Source: Neptuniibacter sp. 1_MG-2023 (GTDB lineage: Bacteria; Pseudomonadota; Gammaproteobacteria; Pseudomonadales; Balneatricaceae). From it: a DNA stretch of 64,000 nucleotides. The position numbers and the translations under genes are program-made. Location of the stretch: NCBI RefSeq assembly GCF_030547185.1, contig NZ_JAUOQR010000003.1, positions 1 through 64,000 on the forward strand. The letters are read 5' to 3'. Every line of letters starts with the position of its first letter. Within the stretch, counting starts at the first letter, position 1. Below are positions 9,668-19,955 of the stretch, piece by piece. The notes below the pieces were generated by a model, which saw only the letters and a program-made list of their open reading frames with translations, was not told the origin of the DNA and ran no database searches.

Positions 9668-10996
9668 ATGGCTAAGAAAGGACCAATACCGGCTGGAGTA
9701 CAAAATGGACTAGGTGAGCTTAAGTCTCGCTTATTGTTCGTTTTGATCGCGATTGTGGTATACCGTATAGGGGCTCATATCCCTGTACCAGGTATTAACC
9801 CAGATCGCCTAGCCGCTTTATTTGATCAGAATCAGGGCACTATCCTGAGTCTCTTTAACATGTTCTCCGGCGGCGCGCTGGAAAGAATGAGTATTTTGGC
9901 ATTAGGTATTATGCCGTACATCTCTGCATCTATTATTATGCAGCTGATGACGGTGGTAAGTCCTACGCTTGCTCAGTTGAAGAAGGAAGGAGAGGCTGGT
10001 CGTCGTAAGATCAACCAGTACACTCGCTACGGCACTGTGCTACTTGCAACCGTTCAGTCATTTGGTATGGCTGTCGGCCTTGCTAATCAAGGTATCGCTT
10101 TCAGTGCGGATATCAGCTTCTATTTTGTTGCTGTTGTCACATTGGTTGCGGGTGCAGTTTTCTTGATGTGGTTAGGTGAACAGGTTACAGAACGGGGTAT
10201 CGGTAACGGTATTTCTATTCTGATCTTTGCTGGTATTGTGGCTGGGTTGCCAAGTGCGATCGGTCAGGCCTTTGAAGCAGCGCGTCAGGGTGATTTAAAT
10301 ATTCTTGCGCTGTTAGCCATCGCTTTTATGGCGGTTGCTACTGTTGGCTTTGTCGTGTTTATGGAGAGAGGGCAACGCCGTATCACCATAAACTATGCTA
10401 AGCGCCAGCAAGGTAACCGTGTATTTGCGGCACAGACTAGCCACCTTCCACTTAAAGTGAATATGGCTGGTGTGATTCCGCCGATTTTTGCCTCGAGTAT
10501 ATTGCTGTTCCCTGCCTCCATGGGCCAATGGTTTGGTCAAGGTGAAGGTATGGATTGGCTGCAAAATGTTGCTTTAGCGCTTGGCCCAGGTCAGCCGCTC
10601 TATATTTTGCTGTTCTCGGTTGCAATTATATTTTTCTGTTACTTCTATACTGCGATTGTTTTCAATCCAAAAGATGTAGCAGATAACCTGAAAAAATCAG
10701 GTGCTTTTATTCCGGGTATTCGTCCAGGTGAACAGTCTGCGCGGTATATTGATACTGTGTTAGGCCGATTGACCTTGTTTGGGGCGCTATATATTACTGC
10801 GGTATCTTTGATGCCTCAGTTCCTTGTAGTTGCCGCTAACGTACCGTTTTATTTCGGTGGCACCTCACTCTTGATCGTGGTGGTCGTTGTGATGGACTTT
10901 ATGGCGCAGGTGCAATCTCACCTGATGTCCCATCAGTACGAGTCCCTGATGAAGAAATCTAATCTTAAAGGTGGTAGCGCAGGAAGCTCGCGCTAA
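9668..10996 (+). CDS. secY: Sec translocase channel subunit SecY
   Basis: This 442-residue inner-membrane protein has the ten hydrophobic segments of SecY; segment 1 is near residues 19-39. Recognisable parts are the plug region ([20 protein letters not shown], about 68-87) and the cytoplasmic loop [20 protein letters not shown]. With SecE and SecG it forms the protein-export channel driven by SecA or the ribosome. It begins immediately after the rplO stop and is followed by rpmJ after 21 nt. Confidence 0.98.
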   Translation: MAKKGPIPAGVQNGLGELKSRLLFVLIAIVVYRIGAHIPVPGINPDRLAALFDQNQGTILSLFNMFSGGALERMSILALGIMPYISASIIMQLMTVVSPTLAQLKKEGEAGRRKINQYTRYGTVLLATVQSFGMAVGLANQGIAFSADISFYFVAVVTLVAGAVFLMWLGEQVTERGIGNGISILIFAGIVAGLPSAIGQAFEAARQGDLNILALLAIAFMAVATVGFVVFMERGQRRITINYAKRQQGNRVFAAQTSHLPLKVNMAGVIPPIFASSILLFPASMGQWFGQGEGMDWLQNVALALGPGQPLYILLFSVAIIFFCYFYTAIVFNPKDVADNLKKSGAFIPGIRPGEQSARYIDTVLGRLTLFGALYITAVSLMPQFLVVAANVPFYFGGTSLLIVVVVVMDFMAQVQSHLMSHQYESLMKKSNLKGGSAGSSR

Positions 10997-11017
10997 AGGC
11001 CACAACTGGAGTAGATC

Positions 11018-11134
11018 ATGAAAGTACGTGCATCTGTTAAGAAGATCTGTCGTAACTGCAAAATCGTTCGTCGTAATGGTTCAGTTCGCGTGATCTGTAA
11101 AGTAGAGCCGCGTCACAAACAGCGTCAGGGTTAA
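11018..11134 (+). CDS. rpmJ: 50S ribosomal protein L36 (zinc-binding form)
   Basis: The 38-residue product starts [20 protein letters not shown] and ends with [10 protein letters not shown]. Cys11, Cys14, Cys27 and His33 make up the zinc ribbon. L36 is the smallest 50S protein and organises 23S rRNA near helix 89. It is the last gene of the spc block; a 155-nt structured spacer follows before rpsM. Confidence 0.97.
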   Translation: MKVRASVKKICRNCKIVRRNGSVRVICKVEPRHKQRQG

Positions 11135-11159
11135 TCTTTAGATTAATTACTGATTTGGG

Positions 11160-11222
11160 CGTAGAAGGCGCAAAACACTTGATTTAATTTTAATCAGTGT
11201 GTATTATTGCGCGCCTTCTGCG
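11160..11222 (+). promoter_or_regulatory. Alpha-operon promoter inside a long inverted repeat
   Basis: TTGATT (11179-11184) and TATTAT (11202-11207) are spaced by 17 nt and form a good sigma-70 promoter for rpsM-rplQ. The promoter lies between two 12-nt arms, 11160-11171 and 11211-11222, which pair with one G-U. Only read-through transcripts from spc contain both arms. Transcripts starting here, near 11213-11215, contain only part of the right arm. Confidence 0.7.
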
Positions 11223-11242
11223 AACAGAACATATATTTTACT

Positions 11243-11275
11243 GGTGTATGTAAATAACTACATATGCCTTTTTTT
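11243..11275 (+). terminator. Attenuator-like hairpin in the alpha-operon leader
   Basis: The 10-bp stem GGTGTATGTA (11243-11252) and TACATATGCC (11259-11268), with two G-U pairs, surrounds AATAAC and is followed by seven T (11269-11275). It lies only 14 nt before rpsM. In E. coli the alpha leader is where S4 represses translation through a pseudoknot. Here the sequence looks more like a conditional terminator, which is inference. Confidence 0.55.
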
Positions 11276-11289
11276 AACGGAGTAATAGA

Positions 11290-11646
11290 ATGGCCCGTAT
11301 AGCTGGCGTCAACATTCCTGACAATAAGCATGCGGTAATTTCTCTGACTTACATTTACGGTATTGGCCGCACGACTGCCACCAGCATTCTTGAAGCATCT
11401 GGTATTACACCAACTGTTAAAATTGCTGATTTGTCCGATGAACAATTGGACGTCATTCGTGGAGAAGTTGCTAAGTTGACTGTTGAGGGCGATCTGCGTC
11501 GCGAAGTATCCATGAGCATCAAACGTTTGATGGATCTTGGTTGTTTCCGCGGTATTCGCCACCGTCGTAACCTTCCGGTTCGCGGTCAGCGTAGTAAGAC
11601 TAACGCGCGTACTCGAAAAGGCCCGCGTAAGCCGATCCGTAAATAA
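11290..11646 (+). CDS. rpsM: 30S ribosomal protein S13
   Basis: This is a 118-residue S13, starting [19 protein letters not shown], with the helix-two-turn-helix signature and a basic tail ([18 protein letters not shown]). S13 bridges to the 50S and contacts P-site tRNA. It opens the alpha operon. AACGGAGTAA gives a strong ribosome-binding site just after the attenuator-like hairpin. Confidence 0.98.
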   Translation: MARIAGVNIPDNKHAVISLTYIYGIGRTTATSILEASGITPTVKIADLSDEQLDVIRGEVAKLTVEGDLRREVSMSIKRLMDLGCFRGIRHRRNLPVRGQRSKTNARTRKGPRKPIRK

Positions 11647-11671
11647 GTGGTAAGCGATAGGAATTCCCAAT

Positions 11672-12061
11672 ATGGCAAAGCCAGGTAATCGCACACGCAA
11701 AAAAGTGAAGAAGCAGGTTGCGGATGGGTTCGCCCATATTCATGCTTCTTTCAACAATACGATCATTACAATTACTGATCGCCAGGGTAATGCTCTTTCT
11801 TGGGCAACTGCAGGTGGCTCCGGCTTCCGCGGTTCTCGTAAGAGTACCCCATTCGCTGCTCAGGTTGCTGCTGAGCGCGCTGGACAGGCTGCACTTGAGT
11901 ATGGCCTGAAAAACCTCGACGTATTTGTGAAGGGTCCTGGACCCGGCCGTGAATCTGCAGTTCGTGCACTGAACTCATGTGGCTACAAAATCGCAAATAT
12001 AACGGATGTGACGCCTATACCACACAATGGTTGTCGTCCTCCGAAGAAACGTCGCGTTTAA
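11672..12061 (+). CDS. rpsK: 30S ribosomal protein S11
   Basis: The 129-residue S11 contains [19 protein letters not shown] and the end [19 protein letters not shown], both diagnostic. S11 forms the platform near the mRNA exit. It lies between rpsM and rpsD, as in the E. coli alpha operon. Confidence 0.98.
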   Translation: MAKPGNRTRKKVKKQVADGFAHIHASFNNTIITITDRQGNALSWATAGGSGFRGSRKSTPFAAQVAAERAGQAALEYGLKNLDVFVKGPGPGRESAVRALNSCGYKIANITDVTPIPHNGCRPPKKRRV

Positions 12062-12076
12062 CCTGGAGACGGTAAT

Positions 12077-12697
12077 ATGGCTCGTTATCTTGGACCTAAG
12101 TGCAAACTGTCTCGCCGGGAAGGTACAGACCTTTTCCTGAAGAGCGGTGTTCGTGCACTGGACAGCAAGTGTAAAGCTGAGACTGTCCCTGGTGTTCACG
12201 GCGCACGTCGTGGTCGGTTATCCGACTATGGCTTGCAGTTACGTGAAAAACAGAAAGTTCGTCGTATGTACGGCGTTCTGGAACGTCAGTTCCGTAGTTA
12301 TTATAAAGAAGCGGCTCGTCGTAGTGGTGCAACAGGTGAAAACTTGCTGCAGCTGCTAGAAGGCCGTTTGGACAACGTTGTTTATCGTATGGGATTTGGT
12401 GCTACTCGCGCTGAAGCTCGTCAGATCGTTTCTCATCGTTCGATCACTGTTAACGGCCAGGTTGTGAACATTGCATCCTACCAAGTTAAAGCAGGTGATG
12501 TTGTTGCAGTTCGTGAAAAAGCTAAAGCTCAGTTGCGTATTAAAAACGCACTTGAATTAGCTGGTCAACGTACAGCAATAGAATGGGTTGAAGTAGACGC
12601 TGCTAAAATGGAAGGGACTTATAAAGCCACTCCTGAGCGTTCTGATCTATCTGCAGATATCAACGAGCAGCTTATTGTTGAGCTGTACTCGAAGTAA
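12077..12697 (+). CDS. rpsD: 30S ribosomal protein S4
   Basis: This is a 206-residue S4 with N-terminus [20 protein letters not shown] and an S4 RNA-binding domain near residues 95-160 ([19 protein letters not shown]). S4 nucleates 30S assembly and in E. coli represses the alpha operon. It lies 15 nt after rpsK. Confidence 0.98.
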   Translation: MARYLGPKCKLSRREGTDLFLKSGVRALDSKCKAETVPGVHGARRGRLSDYGLQLREKQKVRRMYGVLERQFRSYYKEAARRSGATGENLLQLLEGRLDNVVYRMGFGATRAEARQIVSHRSITVNGQVVNIASYQVKAGDVVAVREKAKAQLRIKNALELAGQRTAIEWVEVDAAKMEGTYKATPERSDLSADINEQLIVELYSK

Positions 12698-12721
12698 TTT
12701 TAACTTTAATTTGGTGGAAAT

Positions 12722-13726
12722 ATGCAGCGTTCGGTAAATGAGTTTCTAAGTCCACGTCATATTGACGTACAAGAAATCAGCAAAACGCGTGCTAAGGTGA
12801 CTCTTGAGCCACTTGAGCGTGGATTTGGCCATACGCTGGGCAATGCATTACGCCGTATTCTTTTATCTTCTATGCCGGGTTGTGCCGTAACGGAAGTAGA
12901 AATTGAAGGCGTATTGCATGAGTACAGCACAATTGAAGGTGTTCAGGAAGATGTGATTGAAATCCTCCTGAACCTTAAAGGGGTTTCTGTGTTGTTGCAC
13001 AACAACGACGAAGTTACCCTGACTCTGAGCAAATCTGAAGCAGGTCCTGTGACTGCTGGTGATATTCAACTGAATCAGGATGTTGAAATTGCTAATCCGG
13101 ACCATGTGATTGCTCACCTAAATGAAGGTGCGAGTCTTAACATGCAGCTGACTATTGGTCGTGGCCGTGGCTACGTTCCAGCAGACTCTCGTGTTTCTGA
13201 AGAAGAAGAGACTCGTGCAATCGGTCGTCTACAGCTGGATGCTACATTCAGTCCTGTACGTCGCGTTTCCTACGTAGTAGAAAGCGCACGTGTAGAGCAG
13301 CGTACTGACTTGGATAAACTGGTAATCGACATCGAATCTAACGGTACGATCGATCCAGAAGAAGCTATCCGTCGCGCAGCTACTATCTTGCAGCAGCAAT
13401 TGATTGTATTTGTTGACCTTGAAGATGGTGCTGATCAGGCTAAGGATGTTCCAGAAGAACCGGAGATTGATCCAATTCTTCTGCGCCCTGTAGATGATCT
13501 GGAGTTGACTGTACGTTCCGCCAACTGTCTGAAAGCAGAACAGATTTACTATATTGGTGATCTGATTCAGCGCACAGAAGTTGAGCTGCTTAAGACTCCG
13601 AATTTAGGTAAGAAGTCGCTGACAGAAATTAAAGACGTTTTGGCATCAAAGGGCTTGTCTCTTGGTATGCGTCTTGAGAACTGGCCACCGGCTAGCCTTA
13701 AGAACGACGATAAAGTCGCTTCCTGA
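12722..13726 (+). CDS. rpoA: RNA polymerase alpha subunit
   Basis: The 334-residue alpha subunit has an N-terminal dimerisation domain ([20 protein letters not shown], about residues 32-51). The C-terminal DNA- and activator-binding domain ([20 protein letters not shown], about 264-283) follows a flexible linker. It assembles with beta, beta' and omega. Length is close to the 329 of E. coli. It is between rpsD and rplQ. Confidence 0.98.
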   Translation: MQRSVNEFLSPRHIDVQEISKTRAKVTLEPLERGFGHTLGNALRRILLSSMPGCAVTEVEIEGVLHEYSTIEGVQEDVIEILLNLKGVSVLLHNNDEVTLTLSKSEAGPVTAGDIQLNQDVEIANPDHVIAHLNEGASLNMQLTIGRGRGYVPADSRVSEEEETRAIGRLQLDATFSPVRRVSYVVESARVEQRTDLDKLVIDIESNGTIDPEEAIRRAATILQQQLIVFVDLEDGADQAKDVPEEPEIDPILLRPVDDLELTVRSANCLKAEQIYYIGDLIQRTEVELLKTPNLGKKSLTEIKDVLASKGLSLGMRLENWPPASLKNDDKVAS

Positions 13727-13764
13727 TTCGGCGATAAAACTGACTAGTTTGGTAGGTATTTATC

Positions 13765-14148
13765 ATGCGTCATCGTAAATCTGGTCGTAAGTTAGGTCGT
13801 ACCAGTGCGCACCGCAAAGCCATGTTTAAAAACATGTCAGTTTCTTTGTTTGAGCACGAGTTGATTCGTACAACTCTGCCTAAAGCGAAAGAACTGCGCG
13901 GCTATGCTGAGCCACTGATTACTCTAGCTAAAAACGACACTGTTGCGAACCGCCGTTTGGCATTCGCACGTACTGGCAGCAAAGTTGCTGTTGGTAAACT
14001 GTTCAATGAACTAGGCCCGCGTTACAGCGCTCGTCCTGGCGGTTATGTTCGCATTCTAAAATGCGGCTTCCGTCCTGGTGACAACGCTCCGATGGCTTAT
14101 GTTGAGCTAGTTGACCGTCCTGAAGCTTCTGCTGCGGATGAGTCATAA
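13765..14148 (+). CDS. rplQ: 50S ribosomal protein L17
   Basis: The 127-residue L17 begins [20 protein letters not shown], with [20 protein letters not shown] near the C-terminus. It lies near the tunnel exit. It is the last gene of the alpha operon and is followed by a strong terminator. Confidence 0.98.
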   Translation: MRHRKSGRKLGRTSAHRKAMFKNMSVSLFEHELIRTTLPKAKELRGYAEPLITLAKNDTVANRRLAFARTGSKVAVGKLFNELGPRYSARPGGYVRILKCGFRPGDNAPMAYVELVDRPEASAADES

Positions 14149-14166
14149 GATTAAGTTTTCTTGATC

Positions 14167-14195
14167 AAAAAAACCCGGCTTTTGCCGGGTTTTTT
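14167..14195. terminator. Bidirectional terminator between rplQ and uvrA
   Basis: AAACCCGGC (14171-14179) pairs with GCCGGGTTT (14184-14192) around TTTT. There are seven A before and six T after, so it can end both the alpha operon and the converging uvrA transcript. A second, weaker stem (14234-14240 with 14245-14251) lies nearer uvrA. Confidence 0.92.
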
Positions 14196-14264
14196 ATTGC
14201 CTATACTGTCTGAAAAATAGGTGCTTTTATTCAAAGCGCCCAGAGGCGCTTATCAAATTCCCTT

Positions 14265-17087
14265 CTATTTAAGCATCGCTTGCAAAAAGTGTCCGGTGTA
14301 GGATTTTTTGTTTTTGGCTACATCTTCCGGTGTTCCCTCTGCGATGATGTAACCTCCTTTAATCCCGCCTTCTGGGCCTAAATCTACTATCCAATCGGCT
14401 GTTTTTATGACATCAAGATTGTGTTCAATAACGACAATCGTATTGCCGTGATCCCGTAAGCGGTTCAGCACATTAAGAAGCTGTTGGATATCATAAAAGT
14501 GAAGCCCTGTAGTTGGTTCGTCGAGTATATAGAGCGTCTGGCCTGTATCACGTTTTGATAGCTCTTTAGCTAATTTGATACGTTGGGCTTCGCCACCTGA
14601 TAGTGTGGTGGCAGCCTGTCCTAAACGGATATAGGAGAGTCCTACATCGATCAAAGTTTGTAAGCGACGGGCTAGAGCGGGAATCGCGTCAAAAAATACA
14701 CGTGCATCTTCAACGGTAAGGTCGAGCACTTCGTGTATATTTTTCCCTTTGTATTTTACTTCGAGGGTTTCACGGTTATAGCGTTTACCTTTACATACAT
14801 CGCAAGGGACATAGATATCCGGTAGGAAATGCATCTCAACCTTAATAACACCATCACCTTGGCAAGCTTCACAGCGGCCGCCCTTAACATTGAAGCTAAA
14901 CCTTCCTGGTTTATAACCGCGAGAACGGGCTTCTTGTGTGCCAGCAAAGAGTTCGCGTACCGGTGTAAATATGCCGGTATAAGTTGCTGGATTTGATCTT
15001 GGAGTACGACCTATAGGGCTTTGATCAATATCGATAACTTTATCGAAATGTTGTAGACCTTTAATACTCCTATGGGGGGCAGGATCCAGTGTTGTTGCGC
15101 GGTTTAGTTCTGTGGCAGCAATTGGATATAAGGTGTTATTAATTAGGGTCGACTTTCCTGAACCAGATACACCGGTAATGCATGTGAGTAGGCCTACAGG
15201 AATAGTTAGATTTACTTCATTTAAGTTATTCCCTGTTGCTCCTTCAAGTTCCAGTACTTTATCTGGATTATAGATTCCTCGTTTTTCTGGAATGGCTATT
15301 TTTCTGGTACCGCTAAGGTATTGGCCTGTGATTGAATCTGGATTGTTCATCACTTCTTCTGGTAGTCCCTGCGCGATAATCTCACCGCCATGCACACCCG
15401 CACCGGGGCCTACATCAATTACATAATCTGCTAGTCTAATCGCATCTTCGTCATGTTCGACTACAATAACGGTGTTTCCAAGATCTCTAAGGTGGATCAG
15501 AGTTTTAAGTAAACGTTCATTATCACGCTGATGTAGCCCTATAGAGGGTTCATCGAGGATGTACATTACACCCACTAGGCCTGCGCCAATTTGGCTCGCA
15601 AGTCTTATGCGTTGTGCTTCGCCGCCAGAAAGGGTGTCTGCGTTACGATCTAAAGAGAGGTATTCAAGACCTACGTTAACCAAGAAGCTTAAACGCTCTC
15701 GAATCTCTTTAAGTATTTTGTCTGCTATCTCCCCCTGCTTTCCTACTAATTCTAGTTGATTGAAATAATCTAAACTGTCGCCAATAGGTTTTTTTACTAT
15801 CTGCGGTAATGTATGTTCATCAATAAAAACGTGACGAGCTTCTCTTCGTAAACGACTGCCATCACAGGAGGAGCAAGGTTGCATATTTAGATATTTAGCA
15901 AGGTCTTCACGAACGGTATCTGACTCTGTTTCTTTGTAGCGGCGCTGTAGATTATTGAGTACGCCTTCAAAAGGGTGGGCTTTATTAATAATATCGCCAC
16001 GGTCATTCAGGTATTTAAATGTGACCGTCTCTTTACCTGTTCCTTCCAGAATCAGATCTTGATGCGCTGGTTTCAGCTTATTGAACGGTGTGTCCATATC
16101 AAAACCATATTGCTCTGCTACAGCTTTAAGCTGTTGGAAGTAATAAAGGCTTCTTCTATCCCAGCCTCTAATAGCACCTTCTGATAGGGTTAAACTGGCA
16201 TCATGTACTACTTTGCTTTTATCAAAGTATTGCTTTACGCCTAAACCATCACAGCTTGGGCAAGCACCGTGAGGATTGTTAAAAGAGAATAAGCGGGGTT
16301 CTAATTCTTGAATGCTGTGGCCGCAGGTGGGACATGCGAAACGAGCTGAGAAGATCAGTTCATCTGTCTCATCTTCCATGTTAACTACTTTTGCAATGCC
16401 GTCAGTTAAATTGAGGGCGGTTTCAAAAGATTCTGATAAACGTGTTTGAAGATCGGGACGTACTTTAAAACGGTCTATAACAACTTCAATGTCATGTTTT
16501 TTGTTTTTATCTAATTCTGGCGCTGAATCTAAATCTACGACTATGCCATCGATGCGGGCACGGATAAAACCTTCCGCACGTAGGTTACTAATCGTGTGTA
16601 GCTGCTCACCTTTTCTGCCCTGAACTACAGGCGCTAGAAGCATAAGCTTAGTGCCTTCTTCTTTTTCAAGGACTTGGTCAACCATTTGGCTAATTGTTTG
16701 GGCCGCCAAAGGAAGATTGTGATCGGGGCAGCGCGGTTCGCCTGCGCGGGCAAAGAGTAGGCGTAAATAATCGTAGATCTCTGTGATAGTGCCTACTGTT
16801 GAGCGGGGGTTATGAGATGTTGATTTCTGCTCAATAGAGATTGCGGGTGATAGGCCTTCTATATGATCAACGTCGGGTTTTTCCATCATTGATAGGAATT
16901 GACGTGCATAAGTTGATAGTGACTCTACATATCGGCGCTGTCCCTCTGCATACAGAGTGTCGAAAGCAAGAGAAGACTTACCGGAACCTGAAAGGCCAGT
17001 GATCACGATTAACTTATCGCGTGGTATTTCAATATCAATGTTTTTCAGGTTATGGGTGCGAGCACCTTGGACCAGAATCTTATCCAT
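14265..17087 (-). CDS. uvrA: Excinuclease ABC subunit A
   Basis: This is a 940-residue UvrA, the E. coli length. It carries two ABC ATPase modules: Walker A GLSGSGKS at residues 31-38 and a second GVSGSGKST in the C-terminal half. Two LSGGEAQRI signatures and zinc fingers ([13 protein letters not shown] and CDVCKGKR) are visible. UvrA dimers find bulky DNA lesions and load UvrB for nucleotide excision repair. It is divergent from ssb, as in E. coli, with a LexA-like box between them. Confidence 0.98.
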   Translation of the reverse strand: MDKILVQGARTHNLKNIDIEIPRDKLIVITGLSGSGKSSLAFDTLYAEGQRRYVESLSTYARQFLSMMEKPDVDHIEGLSPAISIEQKSTSHNPRSTVGTITEIYDYLRLLFARAGEPRCPDHNLPLAAQTISQMVDQVLEKEEGTKLMLLAPVVQGRKGEQLHTISNLRAEGFIRARIDGIVVDLDSAPELDKNKKHDIEVVIDRFKVRPDLQTRLSESFETALNLTDGIAKVVNMEDETDELIFSARFACPTCGHSIQELEPRLFSFNNPHGACPSCDGLGVKQYFDKSKVVHDASLTLSEGAIRGWDRRSLYYFQQLKAVAEQYGFDMDTPFNKLKPAHQDLILEGTGKETVTFKYLNDRGDIINKAHPFEGVLNNLQRRYKETESDTVREDLAKYLNMQPCSSCDGSRLRREARHVFIDEHTLPQIVKKPIGDSLDYFNQLELVGKQGEIADKILKEIRERLSFLVNVGLEYLSLDRNADTLSGGEAQRIRLASQIGAGLVGVMYILDEPSIGLHQRDNERLLKTLIHLRDLGNTVIVVEHDEDAIRLADYVIDVGPGAGVHGGEIIAQGLPEEVMNNPDSITGQYLSGTRKIAIPEKRGIYNPDKVLELEGATGNNLNEVNLTIPVGLLTCITGVSGSGKSTLINNTLYPIAATELNRATTLDPAPHRSIKGLQHFDKVIDIDQSPIGRTPRSNPATYTGIFTPVRELFAGTQEARSRGYKPGRFSFNVKGGRCEACQGDGVIKVEMHFLPDIYVPCDVCKGKRYNRETLEVKYKGKNIHEVLDLTVEDARVFFDAIPALARRLQTLIDVGLSYIRLGQAATTLSGGEAQRIKLAKELSKRDTGQTLYILDEPTTGLHFYDIQQLLNVLNRLRDHGNTIVVIEHNLDVIKTADWIVDLGPEGGIKGGYIIAEGTPEDVAKNKKSYTGHFLQAMLK

Positions 17088-17247
17088 GTATACGCCTGTT
17101 TTTATTCAGTGAATCAGTAACGGTGCAAACCACTTGTTACTGTGAGCTATTTAGCTAAATCTTACTCAATATTTACTCGCTTAGTGTATACCTAAGGTCA
17201 AGCAAACATATCATTATAAAGACTTTTGCGGTTGCCTGAAGCTCTAT

Positions 17248-17263
17248 CTTTATTTCTATACAG
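17248..17263. promoter_or_regulatory. Candidate LexA box between uvrA and ssb
   Basis: The 16-mer CTTTATTTCTATACAG matches the consensus CTG-(TA)5-CAG at 13 of 16 positions, although the left CTG is CTT. It overlaps a possible ssb -10 (TATACA, 17257-17262) with TTGCCT (17233-17238) 18 nt upstream. A minus-strand TATAAT at 17213-17218 could serve uvrA. SOS control of both genes is known in E. coli; here it is inferred. Confidence 0.5.
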
Positions 17264-17378
17264 ATAGATAAATTATGATTACTGTTTGCTATGGGAGTTC
17301 AACTGATCGCGTGGTAAGCTTTGCTGTTATATGCGTAGCTTTTAGCATCTGACGCGAACAAAGATTTTGGAGAGAACA

Positions 17379-17939
17379 ATGGCACGTGGTGTTAACAAAG
17401 TAATTTTGGTCGGTAATCTGGGCGGGGATCCAGAAGTACGTTATATGCCTAACGGTAATGCTGTCACTAACGTAACGATTGCAACGTCTGAATCATGGAA
17501 AGATAAACAGACAGGTCAGCAGCAAGAGCGTACAGAGTGGCACCGTGTTGTCTTTTTTAACCGCTTAGCTGAAATCGCCGGCGAGTACATGCGCAAAGGC
17601 GGTAAAGTTTATGTCGAAGGTGCTTTGCGAACGCGTAAATGGCAGGATCAAAGTGGCGCTGATCGTTATACGACTGAGATCGTCGCCAGCGAAATGCAGT
17701 TGCTTGATAGTCGTGGAGCTGGGGATGGCGGTGGTTATCAGCAGCAGCCGCAAGCGGGTGGTTATGCGCCTCAGCAGTCTGCACCGGCCCCTCAACAACC
17801 AGCATCTCAGCCTCAGTATGCGCCTCAGCAATCTAAACCTGCTCAGCGTCCTGCAGCGCCAGCGCCAGCGCCACAACCGGCTCCGGCACCGCAAGCCGCT
17901 CCTGGGTTTGATGACTTTGATGATGATATTCCGTTTTAG
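17379..17939 (+). CDS. ssb: Single-stranded DNA-binding protein
   Basis: The 186-residue SSB starts [20 protein letters not shown] after GGAGAG. The OB-fold covers about residues 1-110. A proline- and glutamine-rich linker follows (about 120-172), then the acidic tip [10 protein letters not shown] that recruits repair and replication partners. A TTG at 17367 would add four residues, but ATG is the family start. It is divergent from uvrA and followed by a terminator. Confidence 0.97.
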   Translation: MARGVNKVILVGNLGGDPEVRYMPNGNAVTNVTIATSESWKDKQTGQQQERTEWHRVVFFNRLAEIAGEYMRKGGKVYVEGALRTRKWQDQSGADRYTTEIVASEMQLLDSRGAGDGGGYQQQPQAGGYAPQQSAPAPQQPASQPQYAPQQSKPAQRPAAPAPAPQPAPAPQAAPGFDDFDDDIPF

Positions 17940-17948
17940 CGTTCCATA

Positions 17949-18018
17949 AATGTAAAATGTAAGGTTTTACATTGTGTGATTCCAAAAGGCCCTGCTATTG
18001 CGGGGCTTTTTGTTTTTT
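17949..18018 (+). terminator. Hairpin plus rho-independent terminator after ssb
   Basis: A first stem, AATGTAAAA (17949-17957) with TTTTACATT (17965-17973), is followed by a 12-bp stem, 17984-17995 with 18000-18011. The second stem has two G-U pairs and is followed by GTTTTTT. The second is the terminator; the first may protect the mRNA end. Confidence 0.88.
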
Positions 18019-18043
18019 GCGTTGTAATTATTGCCTGATAGTC

Positions 18044-18110
18044 TTGAGCGGTTTTCGATCGCTCAAAGATGTGCTTTTGATCGTTTTTCGCTCATCACGC
18101 CTAAATGAGC
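18044..18110. promoter_or_regulatory. Paired inverted repeats upstream of the kinase gene
   Basis: TTGAGCG (18044-18050) and CGCTCAA (18060-18066) form a perfect inverted repeat with a 9-nt spacer. GCTCAT (18090-18095) and ATGAGC (18105-18110) form another, also with a 9-nt spacer but in the opposite sense. A TGAGCG palindrome recurs before the transporter operon at 22649. These are candidate sites for the sigma-54 activator encoded at 19956, since enhancer sites normally lie upstream of a -24/-12 element. Confidence 0.5.
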
Positions 18111-18145
18111 TACTCTTATAAGCCTGTTCCTTTCTTTTTATGGCA

Positions 18146-18161
18146 TGGTGTTATTCTTGCT
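18146..18161 (+). promoter_or_regulatory. Possible -24/-12 (sigma-54) promoter before the kinase gene
   Basis: TGG and TTGCT are spaced as in the sigma-54 consensus: GG at 18147-18148, ten bases, GC at 18159-18160. The CAC after GG is replaced by TGT, so it is a weaker match than the one at 22760. It would give a leader of about 40 nt and allow autoregulation. Confidence 0.4.
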
Positions 18162-18210
18162 TACACATTTGATCGATAAAAATAATATTGTCCAATAATA
18201 GGATATTTCT

Positions 18211-19953
18211 TTGAACAGTGATCATTCAGTAGTTCGGCATATAAGATCACAAGAAAGTGAAACGGCGACTGAAGTTGAAATGTTGCCCCATGGGGTTTCA
18301 AAAAATCGCCTCGCATCGAAATATTTATGGTTATCCCTTTTAGTTGCGCTAATCCCTTTGATTGGATTTGCGAGCCTGTACGATTCTTACTTCTCTCAAT
18401 TAGTCACCCGCTTAACGGAAGAGCAACTGGCGACAAGGGTCGCAGCTACTCAAAATGAGTTTCGAGTTTTTATTCGTGAACGTAAGTTTGAAATTCAGGC
18501 ATTGACGGATCAATTTGATAGTCCTGAATATTTTGTTCCTGAGGGGCGACAGAATATCTCATCTGAGCTTGAGAGCTTCCTGCGGCTGCAAGTGGATGCG
18601 AGAAGTGTCTATGGGGTTGTCTTTTTCGATGAGAAGGGTGAGGTTGCGTGGAGCTTTCCGGATAAGCGGGAAATAGGTTTAATCTCTAAGAATAATGTTT
18701 ATGAGTTTGAAGGCGCAGAATTAATAGGTCCGTCAGCATACTCTATTGAGCGCCCTTCGGGCGTTGTTTTACGGACTTCGCGACAGTTGGATGTTAATAC
18801 AGATCAAAAGGGCAGTATTGGTCTGGTTCTTCGATTCAATTCATTTACAGAGATATTGCGTGGTTTGGATCAGGGAACCACGTTTCGGGTTTTGCTACAG
18901 GCTGGGGATGGCAATACCTACGATGTGGTTGGCCAGCCGGTAAATGTTACTGAAAATTCGGTGCAAAAATTTAGTTTGCTACCGGGATGGTCGTTACATG
19001 TAATACAAGATCGAGAGTTGGTCATGTCGCCGGTTGAAAGGATGCGTTATTGGCTAATTATTCTGATGATATTCACCGTAGCCGGGTTATTTTGGCTGCA
19101 TATGAGTATCTCTCGGCGTTTAAATCGACAAGTTGAAAGTCTGATTGATAGTGTTGAGCAGGTAGCTCTTGGTAATTTGGAAACGCCTGTTGCCCATGTT
19201 CAAGGGATGGAGATGCTGCGCCTTACCCAGTCGATTGAGCGAATGAGACTTCAATTGAAAAAATTCATTCGGTCGACTTTAGCTATAGAACGACAGGCGA
19301 CCTTAGGCCAGCTAGCTGCAGGCCTAGCGCATGATATACGCAACCCCTTAACGACTATCCGCACAACTGTAGCAGCGCTCTCTCGGCGAGAAAAAAATCC
19401 AGAAAATAAAGAGATGATGAGCCTCGTTGAGGAAGAGATCGATCGTGTGAACGATGTGCTTGAAAATCTACTTAACTTTGCTCGACCTCGGGACCCTTTA
19501 GCAAGTCGAATCGATGCGAAGGAGCTACTTAGTAGTGTTGTCGCATTGGTTGGAGCATCTGCTCGCAATCAAAATATAGAGTTACGCATGCAGTGTCCTC
19601 CATCTATGTTTTTGATGGCCGATGAAGGGCATGTTCGGCAAGTATTAATGAATCTGTTATTGAATGCGCTCGAGGCGATGTCTGTTCAAGGTGATTTGAT
19701 CGCACTGGATGGATGTCAAAAGGGTGCAGAAATTGCGTTATCTGTCCGAGATAATGGGCAAGGAATGCCAGAAGATATTTTGGCTCATATTATGGAGCCT
19801 TTCTATACAACGAAATCTGCCGGTACAGGGTTAGGGTTAGCGATTTGTAATACGCTGATTAAAAGTAATGGCGGGCGAATGAGCATTGAGAGTACCAAAG
19901 GTGAAGGCACAACGGTTACCGTGTTTTTACCTGTTGCAGAGGCTCAGGAGTAG
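18211..19953 (+). CDS. Membrane sensor histidine kinase (NtrB/ZraS-like)
   Basis: The 580-residue kinase has one membrane segment at about 38-57, a periplasmic domain of about 220 residues and a second segment at 279-298. A HAMP-like linker follows. The phosphoacceptor box is HDIRNPL (His374), then an ATPase domain with N box NLLLNALEA (481-489), DNGQGMP (514-520) and GTGLGL (538-543). The start is a TTG with AGGA 7 nt upstream; an internal ATG at 18280 has no ribosome-binding site. It should phosphorylate the regulator encoded 2 nt downstream. The ligand is unknown; the adjacent binding-protein gene suggests a shared cue. Confidence 0.9.
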   Translation: MNSDHSVVRHIRSQESETATEVEMLPHGVSKNRLASKYLWLSLLVALIPLIGFASLYDSYFSQLVTRLTEEQLATRVAATQNEFRVFIRERKFEIQALTDQFDSPEYFVPEGRQNISSELESFLRLQVDARSVYGVVFFDEKGEVAWSFPDKREIGLISKNNVYEFEGAELIGPSAYSIERPSGVVLRTSRQLDVNTDQKGSIGLVLRFNSFTEILRGLDQGTTFRVLLQAGDGNTYDVVGQPVNVTENSVQKFSLLPGWSLHVIQDRELVMSPVERMRYWLIILMIFTVAGLFWLHMSISRRLNRQVESLIDSVEQVALGNLETPVAHVQGMEMLRLTQSIERMRLQLKKFIRSTLAIERQATLGQLAAGLAHDIRNPLTTIRTTVAALSRREKNPENKEMMSLVEEEIDRVNDVLENLLNFARPRDPLASRIDAKELLSSVVALVGASARNQNIELRMQCPPSMFLMADEGHVRQVLMNLLLNALEAMSVQGDLIALDGCQKGAEIALSVRDNGQGMPEDILAHIMEPFYTTKSAGTGLGLAICNTLIKSNGGRMSIESTKGEGTTVTVFLPVAEAQE

Positions 19954-19955
19954 TT

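Noticed and set aside
11194-11700. 168-codon minus-strand frame opposite rpsM and rpsK
   Set aside because: It lies antisense to two certain ribosomal genes and has no recognisable motif; it is a shadow of their codon pattern.
17282-17297. Second LexA-like site CTGTTTGCTATGGGAG
   Set aside because: The right half is GAG rather than CAG and the centre is GC-richer than the consensus.
18141-18160. TGGCAT at 18141 as the -24 element
   Set aside because: Its distance to TTGC is 15 nt instead of 10; the GG at 18147 gives the correct spacing.
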